Part shown: positions 9,528 through 21,651 of the stretch, one piece after another
Layout: each line of letters begins with the position of its first letter
Numbering within the stretch: position 1 is the first letter of the stretch
Translations under genes and position numbers: made by a program
Notes under the pieces: generated by a model
What the model was told of the DNA's origin: nothing
Database searches by the model: none
The model's input: only the letters and a program-made list of their open reading frames with translations
Origin: Thermochromatium tepidum ATCC 43061
GTDB taxonomy: Bacteria > Pseudomonadota > Gammaproteobacteria > Chromatiales > Chromatiaceae
Direction: 5' to 3'
Assembly: GCF_009664085.1 (NCBI RefSeq)
Contig: NZ_CP039268.1
Span: 1,039,501 to 1,103,500 of the forward strand
DNA: 64,000 nucleotides

Positions 9528-9890
9528 TTTTTTATTTTTTTATATTCGCATCAGATTGCCAGGATCGCTCGTCCTTCGTCGAATTTCTCCAATGGCGTTT
9601 ATTTTTCATGAAGTTTCGATGAGTAACTTTGATTTAAAATCTTGTCAATACCTCGATAATTCGTGCGCAGGCTTTTTGCTGATTTTTGCGTCGTGGAATA
9701 TCGTTCCGTGCATCCATGCATGATGATTCCGTTTTCAATGACACAAAAGGCCTAAACCCTGCTGTACGGTCGTCGTCGGTCGGTGAGTCTTGAGTCGGTA
9801 TCGCCGTGGCTGGAGACATTCGGCCACGCAAGTTATGCTCCACGCCCGAATACCCAAGCCTCAAACCCACTGGATCTCAAGACTTCACCG
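9528..9890. other. AT-rich intergenic region upstream of smc
   Basis: About 360 bases, with 9530-9720 clearly more AT-rich than the surrounding chromosome (T-runs, 'TTTATTTTTT', 'GATTTAAAATC'). I see no convincing gene: the short frames crossing it lack a ribosome-binding site and resemble nothing. It must contain the promoters of smc (rightward) and of the 9180-9491 gene (leftward), but no well-spaced sigma70 pair stood out for smc. Confidence 0.5.
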
Positions 9891-12800
9891 ATGAGACTCG
9901 AGCGCGTCAAGCTCGCCGGCTTCAAATCCTTCGTCGATCCCACGACCGTCTACTTTCCCAGCAATCTAGTCGGTATCGTTGGCCCGAACGGTTGCGGCAA
10001 GTCCAATATCATCGACGCGGTACGTTGGGTGATGGGCGAGTCCTCGGCCAAGCTGCTGCGCGGTGAGTCCATGGCCGATGTCATCTTCAACGGCAGCGCC
10101 GGGCGCAAGCCGGTTGGCGTGGCCAGCATCGAGCTGATCTTCGACAATAGCGACGGCGGGGCTGGGGGCGAGTACGCGGCCTTCAATCAGATCTCGGTCA
10201 AGCGTCAGGTCACGCGCGACGGTCAATCTAGCTACTTCCTGAACGGCGCCCGCTGTCGGCGCCGCGACATCCAGGATCTGTTTCTCGGCACGGGACTCGG
10301 GCCGCGTTCTTACGCCATCATCGAGCAGGGGATGATCTCGCGCCTCATCGAGGCGCGTCCGGAGGATCTGCGGCTGTTTCTGGAGGAGGCCGCGGGGATC
10401 TCCAAGTACAAGGAGCGTCGGCGCGAGACCGAAAATCGGATGCGCCATACCCGCGAGAATCTCGACCGGCTCGATGACGTGCGTGATGAAGTCGGTAAGC
10501 AGCTGCTGCATCTGGAGCTTCAGGCAGCGACGGCCGAGAAATATACTCAGTTGCGCGCCGAGGAACGTCGGCTGGATCTGGAACTCAAGGCGTTGCGCTG
10601 GCGTGCGCTCGACGACGAACTCCAGGCGTTGAGCCGACGTCTGGCCGAGGCCGAGACCCAGGTCGAGTCCGGTCTGGCCGAACAGCGGCGGCTAGAGGTC
10701 GAGATCGAGTCCAGACGCGAGGCGTACAACGCCGCTTCCGAAGAGTTCAACGCGATCCAGGGACGCTATTACGCCGTCGCTGCCGAGATCGCCCGCGCTG
10801 AGCAGGCCATCCGGTTCGCCAACGAGGAGCAGGGTCGGCTTAGGGGCGAGCTTAAGCGGCTCGATCAGGAGCTCTATGAAGCCACACAGCATCTGGAGCG
10901 CGATCGTGAACGCCTGGCCGAGATCGAGCGCGCGCTCGCCGAGGACGAGCCGCAGCTCAAACAGGCCGAGTCCGAACTAACGGAGGCGACGGTCGCGCTC
11001 ATGACGCTCGAGGACCGGCTCCAGTCCTGGGAGTCCGAATGGGAGGCCTTAAACATCGAGTCCGCGCACCCAGCCGAGCAGGCCCAGTTGGAGCGGGCTC
11101 GGCTCAAGGCGCTGGAGCAGGCCCAGGGACGCGAGCGCGAGCGTCGGCTCCGGATCGAGGGGGAGCGCGCGCGCTTGGATGACTCGGACGTCTCGGCACG
11201 GCTGGAAGCATTGGGCGAGCGCGAATCCGTGCTCGACGCGCGGATCGCCGCACTGGAAGTCGAACGCGACACGCTGCTCAAATCCCTGGCCGAGCATGAC
11301 TCAGCACTGCGCACGCTGGCCGACACGCTCGATCAAGTCCGCACCCGTCTGCGCGAAGCCAAGGGACGTCTGGCCGCGTTGGCGGCGCTCCAGGAGACGG
11401 CGCTGGCCGATACCGATGTCGAACGCCGCGACTGGCTGGCGCGCCATGGACGCGCGGGCGCGGCGCGTCTGTTCGAACGGCTCAGGGTCGAACCTGGCTG
11501 GGAGCGCGCGGTCGAGGTCCGGCTTGGGGCGGCCCTGCGCGCCCTGACGGTCGAGACACTGGAGACGATTACGGCAGAGACGGACGCCTTGCCGCCCGGT
11601 CTGGTGTTGCTCGAAACGGCGGGCGATCTCGTCCCGGATCCCGAGCCTGAGACCGGATACTGGCGGCTCAGCCGGCGTGTCCAGTCGCCCTGGCCGATCA
11701 GCGGACTGCTCGGCCCGACGCACACGGTCGCCCATCTGTCTGAGGCCCTGGCGGCCCGTCATCAACTGAGCCAAGATGCGACCCTGATCACGCCCGAGGG
11801 CATCGAGGTCGGTCGTCACTGGCTGCGTGTCCCGGAGCGCGACGGGACCTTCGGCGTGTTGGAGCGCGCCGAGACCATCGCTGCGCTCGAATCCGAACTG
11901 GCCGCACTTGCCGACGAGGAGGCCGAGTGGCGCGAAGAAGAGATCGAGCGGCGCGCCGCGCGCACCCGTTCCGAACAACGCCGGCGCGCGCTCGAATCCG
12001 AGCTGACCGCCCTGGGGCTTGAGCGCTCGGCCCTGCGCGCCGAACTGAGCGCCCTGCGCACGCGCGTCGAGCATGAGTCCGAGCGTCGGCGCGCGCTCGA
12101 CGAGGAATGGGCCGAGCTGGAACGCCAGAGCGCCGAGGTGCTCGCCGAGATGGAGGACGCGCGCGAGCGTCTGCATGACTGGCTCGATCAGATGGAGACC
12201 CTGGCCGAGCGCCGGGTCGGGCTGGAGCAGGAACGTACCCGTCTGCGCGCCCAGGTTGCCGCAAGCCGCGAGCACGAACGCGCCTGCCGCGACCGGGCGC
12301 AAGCCCTGCGCATCCGGGTCGAGTCCAACCAGGCCGCGCGCGCGGCAACCCTGCAAAGTCAGACCCGCGCCCAGGCCCAGCAAACCCAGTTGCTTGAACG
12401 CCGCGATGCCCTGATCGCCGCACTGGAAACGGGCGTCGAGCCGCTGGCTGAAGAGCGCGAACGACTCAGGGCGCATCTGGCGCGCCAGGTCGAGATCGAG
12501 GACGCATTGCAGGCCGCCCGCCGCCGGCGCGAGTCGCTGGAGACCGAGGTCCGCGCGCTGGAGCAGGAGCGCCAGCGCGTCGAGCAGCGACTCCAGGGCC
12601 ATCAGCATGCACTGGACGCCCTGCGTCTGGAACGCCAGGAACGCCTGGTCCGCCAGCGCACACTGGAGGAGCAGTGTGCAGAACTCGGTACCAGCCCGGG
12701 CGCGGTCCTGGAAGCGCTCGACCCGGCGGCGACCGAGTCCGTCTGGCAGGAAGAATTGAGCAGGGTTGTCGCCCGCCTCCAGCGTCTGGGCGCGGTCAAC

Positions 12801-13403
12801 CTGGCGGCGGTTGAGGAATTCAAGGCGCTCTCCGAGCGCAAGGCCTATCTCGACGCCCAGCACGATGACATCGCCCGGGCGCTGGAGACCCTGGAGCAGG
12901 CGATCCGCAAGATCGACCGCGAGACCCGCCGTCGCTTCAAGGAGACCTACGAGCAGGTCGATCGGAGCTTCCAGCAGCTCTTTCCGCGTCTGTTCGGCGG
13001 CGGCCAGGCCTACCTGGAACTGACCGATGCGGATCTACTGGAGACAGGCGTCAGCGTCATGGCGCGTCCGCCCGGAAAGCGCAACTCCAGCATTCATCTG
13101 CTCTCAGGCGGCGAGAAGGCCTTGACCGCTGTGGCCCTGGTGTTTGCCATCTTCCAGCTCAATCCTGCACCCTTTTGTATGCTCGACGAGGTCGACGCCC
13201 CGCTCGATGATGCCAACGTTGGGCGTTTCTGCGAGCTGGTGCGCGCGATGTCGGAACAGGTGCAGTTCATCTTCATCAGTCACAACAAGGTGACGATGGA
13301 GATTGCACACCACCTGATCGGTGTGACCATGCATGAGCCTGGTGTGTCGCGTCTGGTCAGCGTCGACGTCGAGGAGGCGGTGCGTCTGGCGACCCAGGGT
13401 TGA
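9891..13403 (+). CDS. smc: Chromosome segregation protein SMC
   Basis: 1170-residue SMC ATPase, which with ScpA/ScpB compacts and segregates the chromosome. The N-terminal head has the Walker A 'GPNGCGKS' at ~31-38. Two long coiled coils rich in Glu/Arg/Leu flank a hinge at ~505-665. The C-terminal head has the signature 'LLSGGEKAL', Walker B 'FCMLDEVDAPLDD' and the H-loop 'FIFISHNK'. The ATG at 9891 gives the family-standard start 'MRLERVKLAGFKSF'; in-frame codons upstream (from 9783) would add an unsupported extension. It ends 11 bases from the convergent cnoX/ybbN gene. This gammaproteobacterium thus uses SMC rather than, or besides, MukB. Confidence 0.97.
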   Translation: MRLERVKLAGFKSFVDPTTVYFPSNLVGIVGPNGCGKSNIIDAVRWVMGESSAKLLRGESMADVIFNGSAGRKPVGVASIELIFDNSDGGAGGEYAAFNQISVKRQVTRDGQSSYFLNGARCRRRDIQDLFLGTGLGPRSYAIIEQGMISRLIEARPEDLRLFLEEAAGISKYKERRRETENRMRHTRENLDRLDDVRDEVGKQLLHLELQAATAEKYTQLRAEERRLDLELKALRWRALDDELQALSRRLAEAETQVESGLAEQRRLEVEIESRREAYNAASEEFNAIQGRYYAVAAEIARAEQAIRFANEEQGRLRGELKRLDQELYEATQHLERDRERLAEIERALAEDEPQLKQAESELTEATVALMTLEDRLQSWESEWEALNIESAHPAEQAQLERARLKALEQAQGRERERRLRIEGERARLDDSDVSARLEALGERESVLDARIAALEVERDTLLKSLAEHDSALRTLADTLDQVRTRLREAKGRLAALAALQETALADTDVERRDWLARHGRAGAARLFERLRVEPGWERAVEVRLGAALRALTVETLETITAETDALPPGLVLLETAGDLVPDPEPETGYWRLSRRVQSPWPISGLLGPTHTVAHLSEALAARHQLSQDATLITPEGIEVGRHWLRVPERDGTFGVLERAETIAALESELAALADEEAEWREEEIERRAARTRSEQRRRALESELTALGLERSALRAELSALRTRVEHESERRRALDEEWAELERQSAEVLAEMEDARERLHDWLDQMETLAERRVGLEQERTRLRAQVAASREHERACRDRAQALRIRVESNQAARAATLQSQTRAQAQQTQLLERRDALIAALETGVEPLAEERERLRAHLARQVEIEDALQAARRRRESLETEVRALEQERQRVEQRLQGHQHALDALRLERQERLVRQRTLEEQCAELGTSPGAVLEALDPAATESVWQEELSRVVARLQRLGAVNLAAVEEFKALSERKAYLDAQHDDIARALETLEQAIRKIDRETRRRFKETYEQVDRSFQQLFPRLFGGGQAYLELTDADLLETGVSVMARPPGKRNSSIHLLSGGEKALTAVALVFAIFQLNPAPFCMLDEVDAPLDDANVGRFCELVRAMSEQVQFIFISHNKVTMEIAHHLIGVTMHEPGVSRLVSVDVEEAVRLATQG

Positions 13404-13414
13404 TCGCCTGAGGA

Positions 13415-14278
13415 TCAATACAGGATGCTCATCATCCTTGACCGATAGCGGGCGACCAGGGCGTTATCGCTGCCGAGTAGGTCGAATACCGCCAGCATCC
13501 CCTTGCGCCCTGCATCGTCACCATAGGTGCGATCGCGCTTGACGAGTTCGAGCAGATGCTCGAGCGCGCCCTCATAATCACCGCGCAGCACCTGATGTGC
13601 CGCCAGCTGATAGCGCGCCTCGCTGTCGCGCGGATCGGCCTGGAGACGGTCGTTCAGTTCGGACTCGCTCGGGGCACCCTCGATGACGCGGGCAAACTGG
13701 AGCCGACTCCGCAGCGCGGCGACCTCGGGATCCTTGACGAACTCCAGCGGCAGGGTGTCGATCGCCTCCAGCGCCTTGGCGATTTCGCCCGAGCTGGCTA
13801 GGAATTGGATCTCCATCAGCGGCAAACGCTTGTTGTCCGGATCCTCGGTGCGTGCCCGGTCGATGAGCGCGCGCGCCGCCGCCAGATCGCCGCCGGACAT
13901 GGCCGCCTTGGCCTGCTGGAGCAGGCCGTCGGACGCACGCGGGATGTGACGGTCGAGGAATTCGCGCACCTGGTGCTCGGGCAAGGCACCCATGAACTGA
14001 TCGATGGCCTGGCCATCGCGAAAGAGCTGCACCGTCGGCAGGCTGCGGATGCCGAACTGGACGGCGAGCGCCTGCTCGGCCTCGGTATCGACCTTGGCCA
14101 GCAGGAAGCGCCCGCCGTATTGCTCGGCCAGCTTGGACAGTATTGGCATCAGCATCCGGCAGGGTGCACACCAGTCGGCCCAGAAATCGACCAACACTGG
14201 GCGCTGGTAGGATCCTTCGATGACGATGGTGTGAAAATTGGCGGCGGTGACGGTGACGATGTTCGGCGAATGACTCAT
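13415..14278 (-). CDS. cnoX: Thioredoxin-TPR co-chaperone, CnoX/YbbN family
   Basis: 287-residue cytoplasmic protein. An N-terminal thioredoxin fold (~5-110) is joined to a C-terminal tetratricopeptide-like helical domain (~120-287). The active site is C37-A-P-C40 ('DWCAPC'), a complete dithiol. The E. coli member lacks the first cysteine, so this version should be redox-active, as reported for Caulobacter CnoX. Family members protect clients under oxidative (HOCl) stress and pass them to GroEL or DnaK. The start at 14278 puts the fold immediately at the N-terminus; the longer frame upstream has no thioredoxin homology. It is convergent with smc and divergent from trxC. Confidence 0.9.
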   Translation of the reverse strand: MSHSPNIVTVTAANFHTIVIEGSYQRPVLVDFWADWCAPCRMLMPILSKLAEQYGGRFLLAKVDTEAEQALAVQFGIRSLPTVQLFRDGQAIDQFMGALPEHQVREFLDRHIPRASDGLLQQAKAAMSGGDLAAARALIDRARTEDPDNKRLPLMEIQFLASSGEIAKALEAIDTLPLEFVKDPEVAALRSRLQFARVIEGAPSESELNDRLQADPRDSEARYQLAAHQVLRGDYEGALEHLLELVKRDRTYGDDAGRKGMLAVFDLLGSDNALVARYRSRMMSILY

Positions 14279-14501
14279 AGGGAGACTTGGAACTCGAGAA
14301 TTCGATGTCGGATGATGGCGGGGCATATAGCACCCAAGGCGACTGGTATGAAATGCGCCCATGAGCCCCCAACATAGCCATCGATCCCACTCGATTCAAG
14401 TGTGTGGCTTGCTGGCGAGGTGTGCCCTCCGGGATGATCTTGGGTGTCTTGGAGAATCCATGTGTCGGGGCGATGTCCGGTATCGCCTGGAGTGTCGAGT
14501 C

Positions 14502-14945
14502 ATGTCCCAATCCCTGCATGTCGTTTGTCCATATTGCGATGCCGTCAACCGGGTTCCGGTCGAGCGTCTGGATGCCGGTCCAAAGTGCGGTCAATGCCGG
14601 GCACCGCTATTTTCCGGTCATCCGGTGGCGCTCGATACGACAAGGTTCGAGCGGCATCTTACCCGCAGTGATCTGCCGCTCCTGGTCGATTTCTGGGCGC
14701 CCTGGTGTGGTCCCTGCCGAATGATGGCACCGGCCTTCGAGGCGGCGGCACGGCGGCTCGAACCATCCGTGCGTCTGATCAAGGTCAACACCGAGGAAGA
14801 GCCGTCTTTGGCCGCCCGCCTGGGGATCCGCAGCATCCCAACCCTCATCCTCTTTCGTGGCGGGAGCGAACTCCTCCGCCAGGCCGGTGCCATGGATGCA
14901 ACCGGCATCGAATCTTGGGCGCGGGGGGTTCTTGCGCGCGCCTGA
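14502..14945 (+). CDS. trxC: Thioredoxin 2 (zinc-binding)
   Basis: 147-residue thioredoxin-2. It opens with a zinc ribbon (C9-x2-C12 and C29-x2-C32), followed by a thioredoxin domain with the classical active site W-C69-G-P-C72. It reduces disulfides in the cytoplasm, and in E. coli it responds to oxidative stress. The ATG at 14502 starts the canonical 'MSQSLHVVCPYC'; upstream in-frame codons are not supported. It is divergent from the cnoX-type gene, with 223 bases between them, placing two thioredoxin-fold stress genes back to back. The next gene downstream, carA, has its own promoter. Confidence 0.93.
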   Translation: MSQSLHVVCPYCDAVNRVPVERLDAGPKCGQCRAPLFSGHPVALDTTRFERHLTRSDLPLLVDFWAPWCGPCRMMAPAFEAAARRLEPSVRLIKVNTEEEPSLAARLGIRSIPTLILFRGGSELLRQAGAMDATGIESWARGVLARA

Positions 14946-14994
14946 TGACCTAACGGCGCCGCCGCCCCAGGGTTGTGCCTGGACGAGCGCATGG

Positions 14995-15024
14995 TTGGAC
15001 AGCCTCGTGTCAGATCTCTAAAAT
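14995..15024 (+). promoter_or_regulatory. Predicted sigma70 promoter of carA
   Basis: TTGGAC (14995-15000), an 18-base spacer, and TAAAAT (15019-15024). This is a good match to the -35/-10 consensus, about 88 bases ahead of the carA start. It predicts transcription starting near 15031 and a leader of ~80 bases. I see no obvious PyrH/ArgR-type operator in the leader. Confidence 0.55.
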
Positions 15025-15111
15025 ACCGACGATTTAGCGCGTCGCATCCAAAGCGATCTTTCAGGGTTTTAGGCGTTGCCGACGCGCTCCCGCCCCGATT
15101 TGGAGACCCAC

Positions 15112-16263
15112 TTGAAAACACCCGCGATTTTGGTTCTGGAAGACGGCTCGGTCTTTCACGGAACCTCGATCGGCGCCGAGGGTTCCAGCGTCGGCGAGGT
15201 CGTCTTCAACACGGCCATGTCCGGCTATCAGGAGATCCTGACCGATCCCTCCTATCTGCGCCAGCTCGTCACCCTGACCTATCCGCACATCGGTAATGTC
15301 GGCGCCAACCCCGAGGACGAGGAGTCGGGCACTATCCAGGCCGCCGGGCTCATCGTGCGCGATCTGCCGGTGCGGGCGAGCAACTTCCGGATGGCCGAGT
15401 CGCTCGATGCCTATCTAGCCCGTCACAATGTGGTCGGCATCGCCGACATCGACACCCGGCGCCTGACGCGCATCCTGCGCGAGAAGGGGGTCCAAAACGG
15501 CTGTATCCAGGCTGGGGATGCCATCGACGAGGGCGCCGCACTGGCTGAGGCGCGTGCCTTCCCCGGACTCAAGGGGATGGATCTGGCCCAGCATGCCTCG
15601 ACCCGCGAGACCTACCCCTGGACCCAGGGTTCCTGGACGCTCGCACGGGGACTGCCCGAGCCGCTCAAGCCGGTCGAGGGCAAGCTGCCCTATCACGTCG
15701 TCGCCTACGACTACGGCATCAAGCGCAACATCCTGCGGATGCTGGTCGATCGCGGCTGTCATGTCACTGTGGTTCCAGCCCAGATGCCGGCGGCGACCGT
15801 GCTGGCGCTCCAACCCGATGGGGTCTTTCTATCCAATGGTCCGGGTGACCCCGAGCCCTGCGACTATGCCATTGCGGCCATCCGCACACTGCTGGAAACC
15901 GACATCCCGATCTTTGGCATCTGTCTTGGGCATCAATTGTTGGGTCTGGCCTGCGGTGCCCGGACGATCAAGATGAAGTTCGGCCATCACGGCGCCAACC
16001 ATCCGGTGCAGGATCTCAAAACGGGTGCGGTCATGATCAGCAGCCAGAACCACGGCTTTGCGGTCGATGAGGCGAGCCTGCCCGAGACGCTGGAGGCGAC
16101 CCACCGCTCGCTGTTTGACGGCTCACTCCAGGGCATCCAGCATCGCACCCGTCCGGCCTTCGGTTTCCAGGGCCATCCCGAGGCCAGTCCAGGGCCGCAC
16201 GATGTCGCACCCGTCTTCGATCACTTCATCGACCTGATGCGGGAGCGCAAACATCCGTCCTGA
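15112..16263 (+). CDS. carA: Carbamoyl-phosphate synthase small (glutaminase) subunit
   Basis: 383 residues. It hydrolyses glutamine and channels ammonia to CarB for carbamoyl phosphate, the precursor of pyrimidines and arginine. The N-terminal CPSase domain ('[11 protein letters not shown]', '[21 protein letters not shown]') is followed by a class I glutamine amidotransferase domain. That domain has the nucleophile Cys in '[11 protein letters not shown]' (~residue 270) and the His-Glu pair in 'GHPEASPGP'. I place the start at TTG 15112 because a GGAGA site lies 5 bases upstream and the protein then begins as other CarA proteins do. An in-frame TTG at 15076 lacks such a site. Confidence 0.95.
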   Translation: MKTPAILVLEDGSVFHGTSIGAEGSSVGEVVFNTAMSGYQEILTDPSYLRQLVTLTYPHIGNVGANPEDEESGTIQAAGLIVRDLPVRASNFRMAESLDAYLARHNVVGIADIDTRRLTRILREKGVQNGCIQAGDAIDEGAALAEARAFPGLKGMDLAQHASTRETYPWTQGSWTLARGLPEPLKPVEGKLPYHVVAYDYGIKRNILRMLVDRGCHVTVVPAQMPAATVLALQPDGVFLSNGPGDPEPCDYAIAAIRTLLETDIPIFGICLGHQLLGLACGARTIKMKFGHHGANHPVQDLKTGAVMISSQNHGFAVDEASLPETLEATHRSLFDGSLQGIQHRTRPAFGFQGHPEASPGPHDVAPVFDHFIDLMRERKHPS

Positions 16264-16286
16264 TTTCCATGTCGCCATAAGACGGA

Positions 16287-16361
16287 ATTCAGACAGGATT
16301 CGCGGCTTGCACAGATTGGAAATCTTTCCATCCTAGAAAATCCTCTCAATCCTGTCTAAAT
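16287..16361. repeat. Inverted 'ACAGGATT'-type intergenic repeat between carA and carB
   Basis: The arms ATTcAGACAGGATT (16287-16300) and AATCCTGTCTaAAT (16348-16361) form a 14-bp inverted repeat with one mismatch, 47 bases apart. The right arm is preceded by an imperfect 9-mer tandem (AATCCTCTC then AATCCTGTC). The loop also holds a smaller palindrome, GGAAATCTTTCC. This resembles the dispersed ACAGGATT-containing intergenic repeats common in environmental proteobacteria. In the carA-carB transcript it would form a large hairpin. Confidence 0.6.
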
Positions 16362-16421
16362 CGCAAAGGCGGCACCAATCGCCCGACATCGCCAAGCTTT
16401 CCGAACCCCGCGTGAGACCCC

Positions 16422-19631
<3,210 letters not shown>

Positions 19632-19741
19632 ACCTGCATCGCGTTGCGCCGCTGGATGCGCTGCGGAGCCAACAGACCCGCAAGGGGTCGGCGCCGCCTG
19701 GGGGCCCTTCCCGGCGGCGCTTGCACATGAAGAGGAAATCC

Positions 19742-20221
19742 ATGATGAACAAAGTCCCTCTGACCGCCAGGGGTGCCGAGAAATTGCGTGAGGAATTGGA
19801 GCGGCTCAAACGCATCGAGCGCCCACGGATCATCGAGGCGATCGCTGAGGCACGCGCCCATGGTGATCTCAAAGAGAATGCCGAATATCACGCCGCCCGC
19901 GAGCAGCAGAGCTTCATCGAGGGCCGGATCAAGGAGATCGAGAGCAAGCTCTCGCATGCCCAGATCATCGATGTGACCAAGATGCCGCACGACGGCAAGG
20001 TCATCTTTGGGGCCACAGTCAAGGTACTCGAACTGGAGACCGACGAGGAGCACTGCTACCAGATCGTCGGCGAGGACGAGGCCGATCTGAAACAGGGTCT
20101 GATCTCGGTCAGCTCGCCGCTGGCGCGCTGTCTGATCGGCAAGGCCGAGGGTGACCTGGCCTCGTTCCAGGCGCCGGGCGGGGTGCGTGAGTTCGAGATC
20201 CTGGAGGTGCAATACGTCTGA
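19742..20221 (+). CDS. greA: Transcription elongation factor GreA
   Basis: About 158 residues. GreA rescues backtracked RNA polymerase by stimulating transcript cleavage through its secondary channel. The N-terminal coiled-coil hairpin (residues ~1-75) carries the conserved tip '[18 protein letters not shown]' with the catalytic acidic pair. The C-terminal FKBP-like domain (~80-158) ends 'FEILEVQYV'. AGAGGA at 19731 is a clear ribosome-binding site. Two adjacent ATGs (19742 and 19745) are possible; alignment with E. coli GreA slightly favours the second. It lies 110 bases after carB and converges on the SDR gene with a 9-base gap. Confidence 0.95.
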   Translation: MMNKVPLTARGAEKLREELERLKRIERPRIIEAIAEARAHGDLKENAEYHAAREQQSFIEGRIKEIESKLSHAQIIDVTKMPHDGKVIFGATVKVLELETDEEHCYQIVGEDEADLKQGLISVSSPLARCLIGKAEGDLASFQAPGGVREFEILEVQYV

Positions 20222-20230
20222 ATCGACCCC

Positions 20231-21085
20231 TCAGCCAGCACCGCCCCGCGAGATCCGTGCGATGACCCAATCCAGTCCGGCGGTGGGGAGCAGACGCTTG
20301 AGGGTGCCGAGCAGATGGGTAGGGAAGGTGACATAATACCGCGCCCGCGGGCGCGGGCTTTCTAGGGCGTGAATCAGCTTGGCGCAGACCACCTCCGGCC
20401 CCAGGGTGAAGGGCTGGACCGGTCCTTCCTGGGTCAAGCGTGCCTCGGCCCGACGATAGGCGTCGCGGTGGACGCTCGACTCCCGGTCGATGTTGGCCAA
20501 AAAGGCGCGATGGGCATTGTCGCGGAAACGGCTGAGGATCGGCCCGGGCTCGATCAGCGAGACCCAGATCCCAGAACCGCGCAATTCCAGCCGCAGGGTG
20601 TCGGTCAGTCCCTCGAGCGCATATTTGCTCGCGACATAGGCCCCACGATAAGGCAGGGGGATGAGGCCGAGAATGGAGCTGTTCTGCACGATTCGCCCCC
20701 GCCCCTGACGGCGCATGAGCGGGATGACGCGGCAGGTCAGGTCGTGCCAGCCGAGCAGGTTGGTCTCGAGCTGGGCGCGCAACACCTCGCGGCTTAGATC
20801 CTCGACTGCGCCTGGCTGACCATAGGCCCCATTGTTGAAGAGCGCGTCGAGCCGTCCGCCGGTCAGCTCCAGGGTGCGTTCCAGCGCCGCGCCGATGCTC
20901 GCCGGGTCGTCTAGATCCAGTTGCACGGTACTCAGTCCTTCTGCCTCGAGTCGGGCGACGTCCTCGGGCCGACGCGCCGAGGCGATCACCTGCCAGCCGC
21001 GCCTGACCAGTGCATGGGCGCAGTAGTGGCCGATCCCGCTGGAGCAGCCGGTGATGAGGATGCTGTGTGCCTGGGTCGATGTCAT
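20231..21085 (-). CDS. Short-chain dehydrogenase/reductase (SDR)
   Basis: 284-residue classical SDR oxidoreductase with a Rossmann fold. The cofactor motif is T12-G13-x3-G-I-G ('TGCSSGIG'), the structural motif is 'NNGAYG' (~84-89), Ser lies near 136-137, and the catalytic pair is Y150-x3-K154 ('YVASK'). 'SARR' after the second strand suggests NADP(H) preference. The C-terminal region is extended beyond the minimal ~250 residues and has an amphipathic stretch ('THLLGTLKRLLP') that may contact membrane or substrate. The substrate is unknown. It is convergent with greA and has transposon-relic DNA upstream. Confidence 0.88.
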   Translation of the reverse strand: MTSTQAHSILITGCSSGIGHYCAHALVRRGWQVIASARRPEDVARLEAEGLSTVQLDLDDPASIGAALERTLELTGGRLDALFNNGAYGQPGAVEDLSREVLRAQLETNLLGWHDLTCRVIPLMRRQGRGRIVQNSSILGLIPLPYRGAYVASKYALEGLTDTLRLELRGSGIWVSLIEPGPILSRFRDNAHRAFLANIDRESSVHRDAYRRAEARLTQEGPVQPFTLGPEVVCAKLIHALESPRPRARYYVTFPTHLLGTLKRLLPTAGLDWVIARISRGGAG

Positions 21086-21311
21086 CGTGAGTTTGAGCGT
21101 GTTGGTGTTGGTGGCGGACGGGCATTAACGCCAATCCAGCGCCTGACCGCAACCCAAGATTTGATGTTCCGGTGTGGGCCCCCATTGGATTCAGCCTTGA
21201 TATAAGGCGCCCGTTTGAAGGGCGAACCCAAAAGGCGAACGGGATGATTGTTACAGGCTGTGTGCAGGGTACAATAACACCCTATGGTTCAACGCGCTTA
21301 CCGCTATCGTT

Positions 21312-21431
21312 CACTGGACCTGCACCGCCTGCGGTACGCGCCATGACCGCGATCTCAATGCCGCGCGCAACATCCTGGCGGCGGGCCAGGCCATCCGTCA
21401 GGGCGCGGATGCCCTGCGGGTGCATGAGTGA
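21312..21431 (+). pseudogene. tnpB: tnpB 3' fragment (zinc finger and RuvC-III end)
   Basis: The translation contains 'HWTCTACGTRHDRDLNAARN', the second half of the TnpB zinc ribbon (C-x2-C) followed by the RuvC-III 'DRDxNAARNIL' motif, then a natural stop at 21429-21431. The first half of the protein is absent apart from eight or nine codons at 21284. The fragment cannot encode a nuclease. Its preservation probably reflects overlap with the right-end RNA and transposon end rather than selection on protein. Confidence 0.8.
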
Positions 21432-21618
21432 GTTGGGAATACCGGAGGATGTCCGGGAATTGAGGCCTGTGGATCGGGCGCTGGCGGCGGAACGGCGGCG
21501 ATTGAGCCGGTCTACGAGCCATCCCGCACTGAAGCAGGAAAGGCGGTCCGCGAGGACCGTCCGGCCAGGGAGCCGTACCCTGGGAATCCCCGTCCTTTAG
21601 GGCGGGGAGGATGTCAAC
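21432..21618 (+). ncRNA. Candidate right-end (omegaRNA/reRNA-like) segment of the mini-element
   Basis: In TnpB elements, the RNA that guides the nuclease is made from the element's 3' end and runs past the transposon border, so that flanking DNA becomes the guide. Here ~187 bases after the tnpB stop hold at least two stable hairpins and end exactly at TCAAC. The guide would begin at 21619, in the fmdB leader. Transcription is not shown by sequence alone; this call rests on analogy with ISDra2. Confidence 0.45.
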
Positions 21619-21651
21619 GACGAATGATCCTGTCTGTCATGGGAGAGAATC

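Larger units (their letters stand above)
21202..21618 (+). mobile_element. ISDra2-like (IS200/IS605 family) mini-element, tnpB deleted
   Basis: The left end abuts TTGAT (21197-21201) and the right end finishes in TCAAC (21614-21618), the target and cleavage pentamers known for ISDra2. The 417-bp interior keeps a tnpB start (ATG 21284, 'MVQRAYRYR') joined out of frame to the tnpB 3' end (21312-21431). It also keeps the complete right-end segment with the hairpin CCCCGTCC-TTTA-GGGCGGGG (21588-21607) and a second hairpin around 21543-21562 (GGCGGTCC/GGACCGTC). About 330 tnpB codons are missing, and there is no tnpA. It is therefore a non-autonomous deletion derivative that may still be mobilisable in trans. 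Confidence 0.8.

Noticed and set aside
9634-9870. 78-codon leftward frame upstream of smc
   Set aside because: No ribosome-binding site, no family resemblance and no expected protein composition; treated as intergenic.
11301-12863. 520-codon open frame antisense to smc
   Set aside because: Shadow of the smc coiled-coil codons (Gln/Leu/Ala-rich translation of Glu/Arg codons); no independent start signal.
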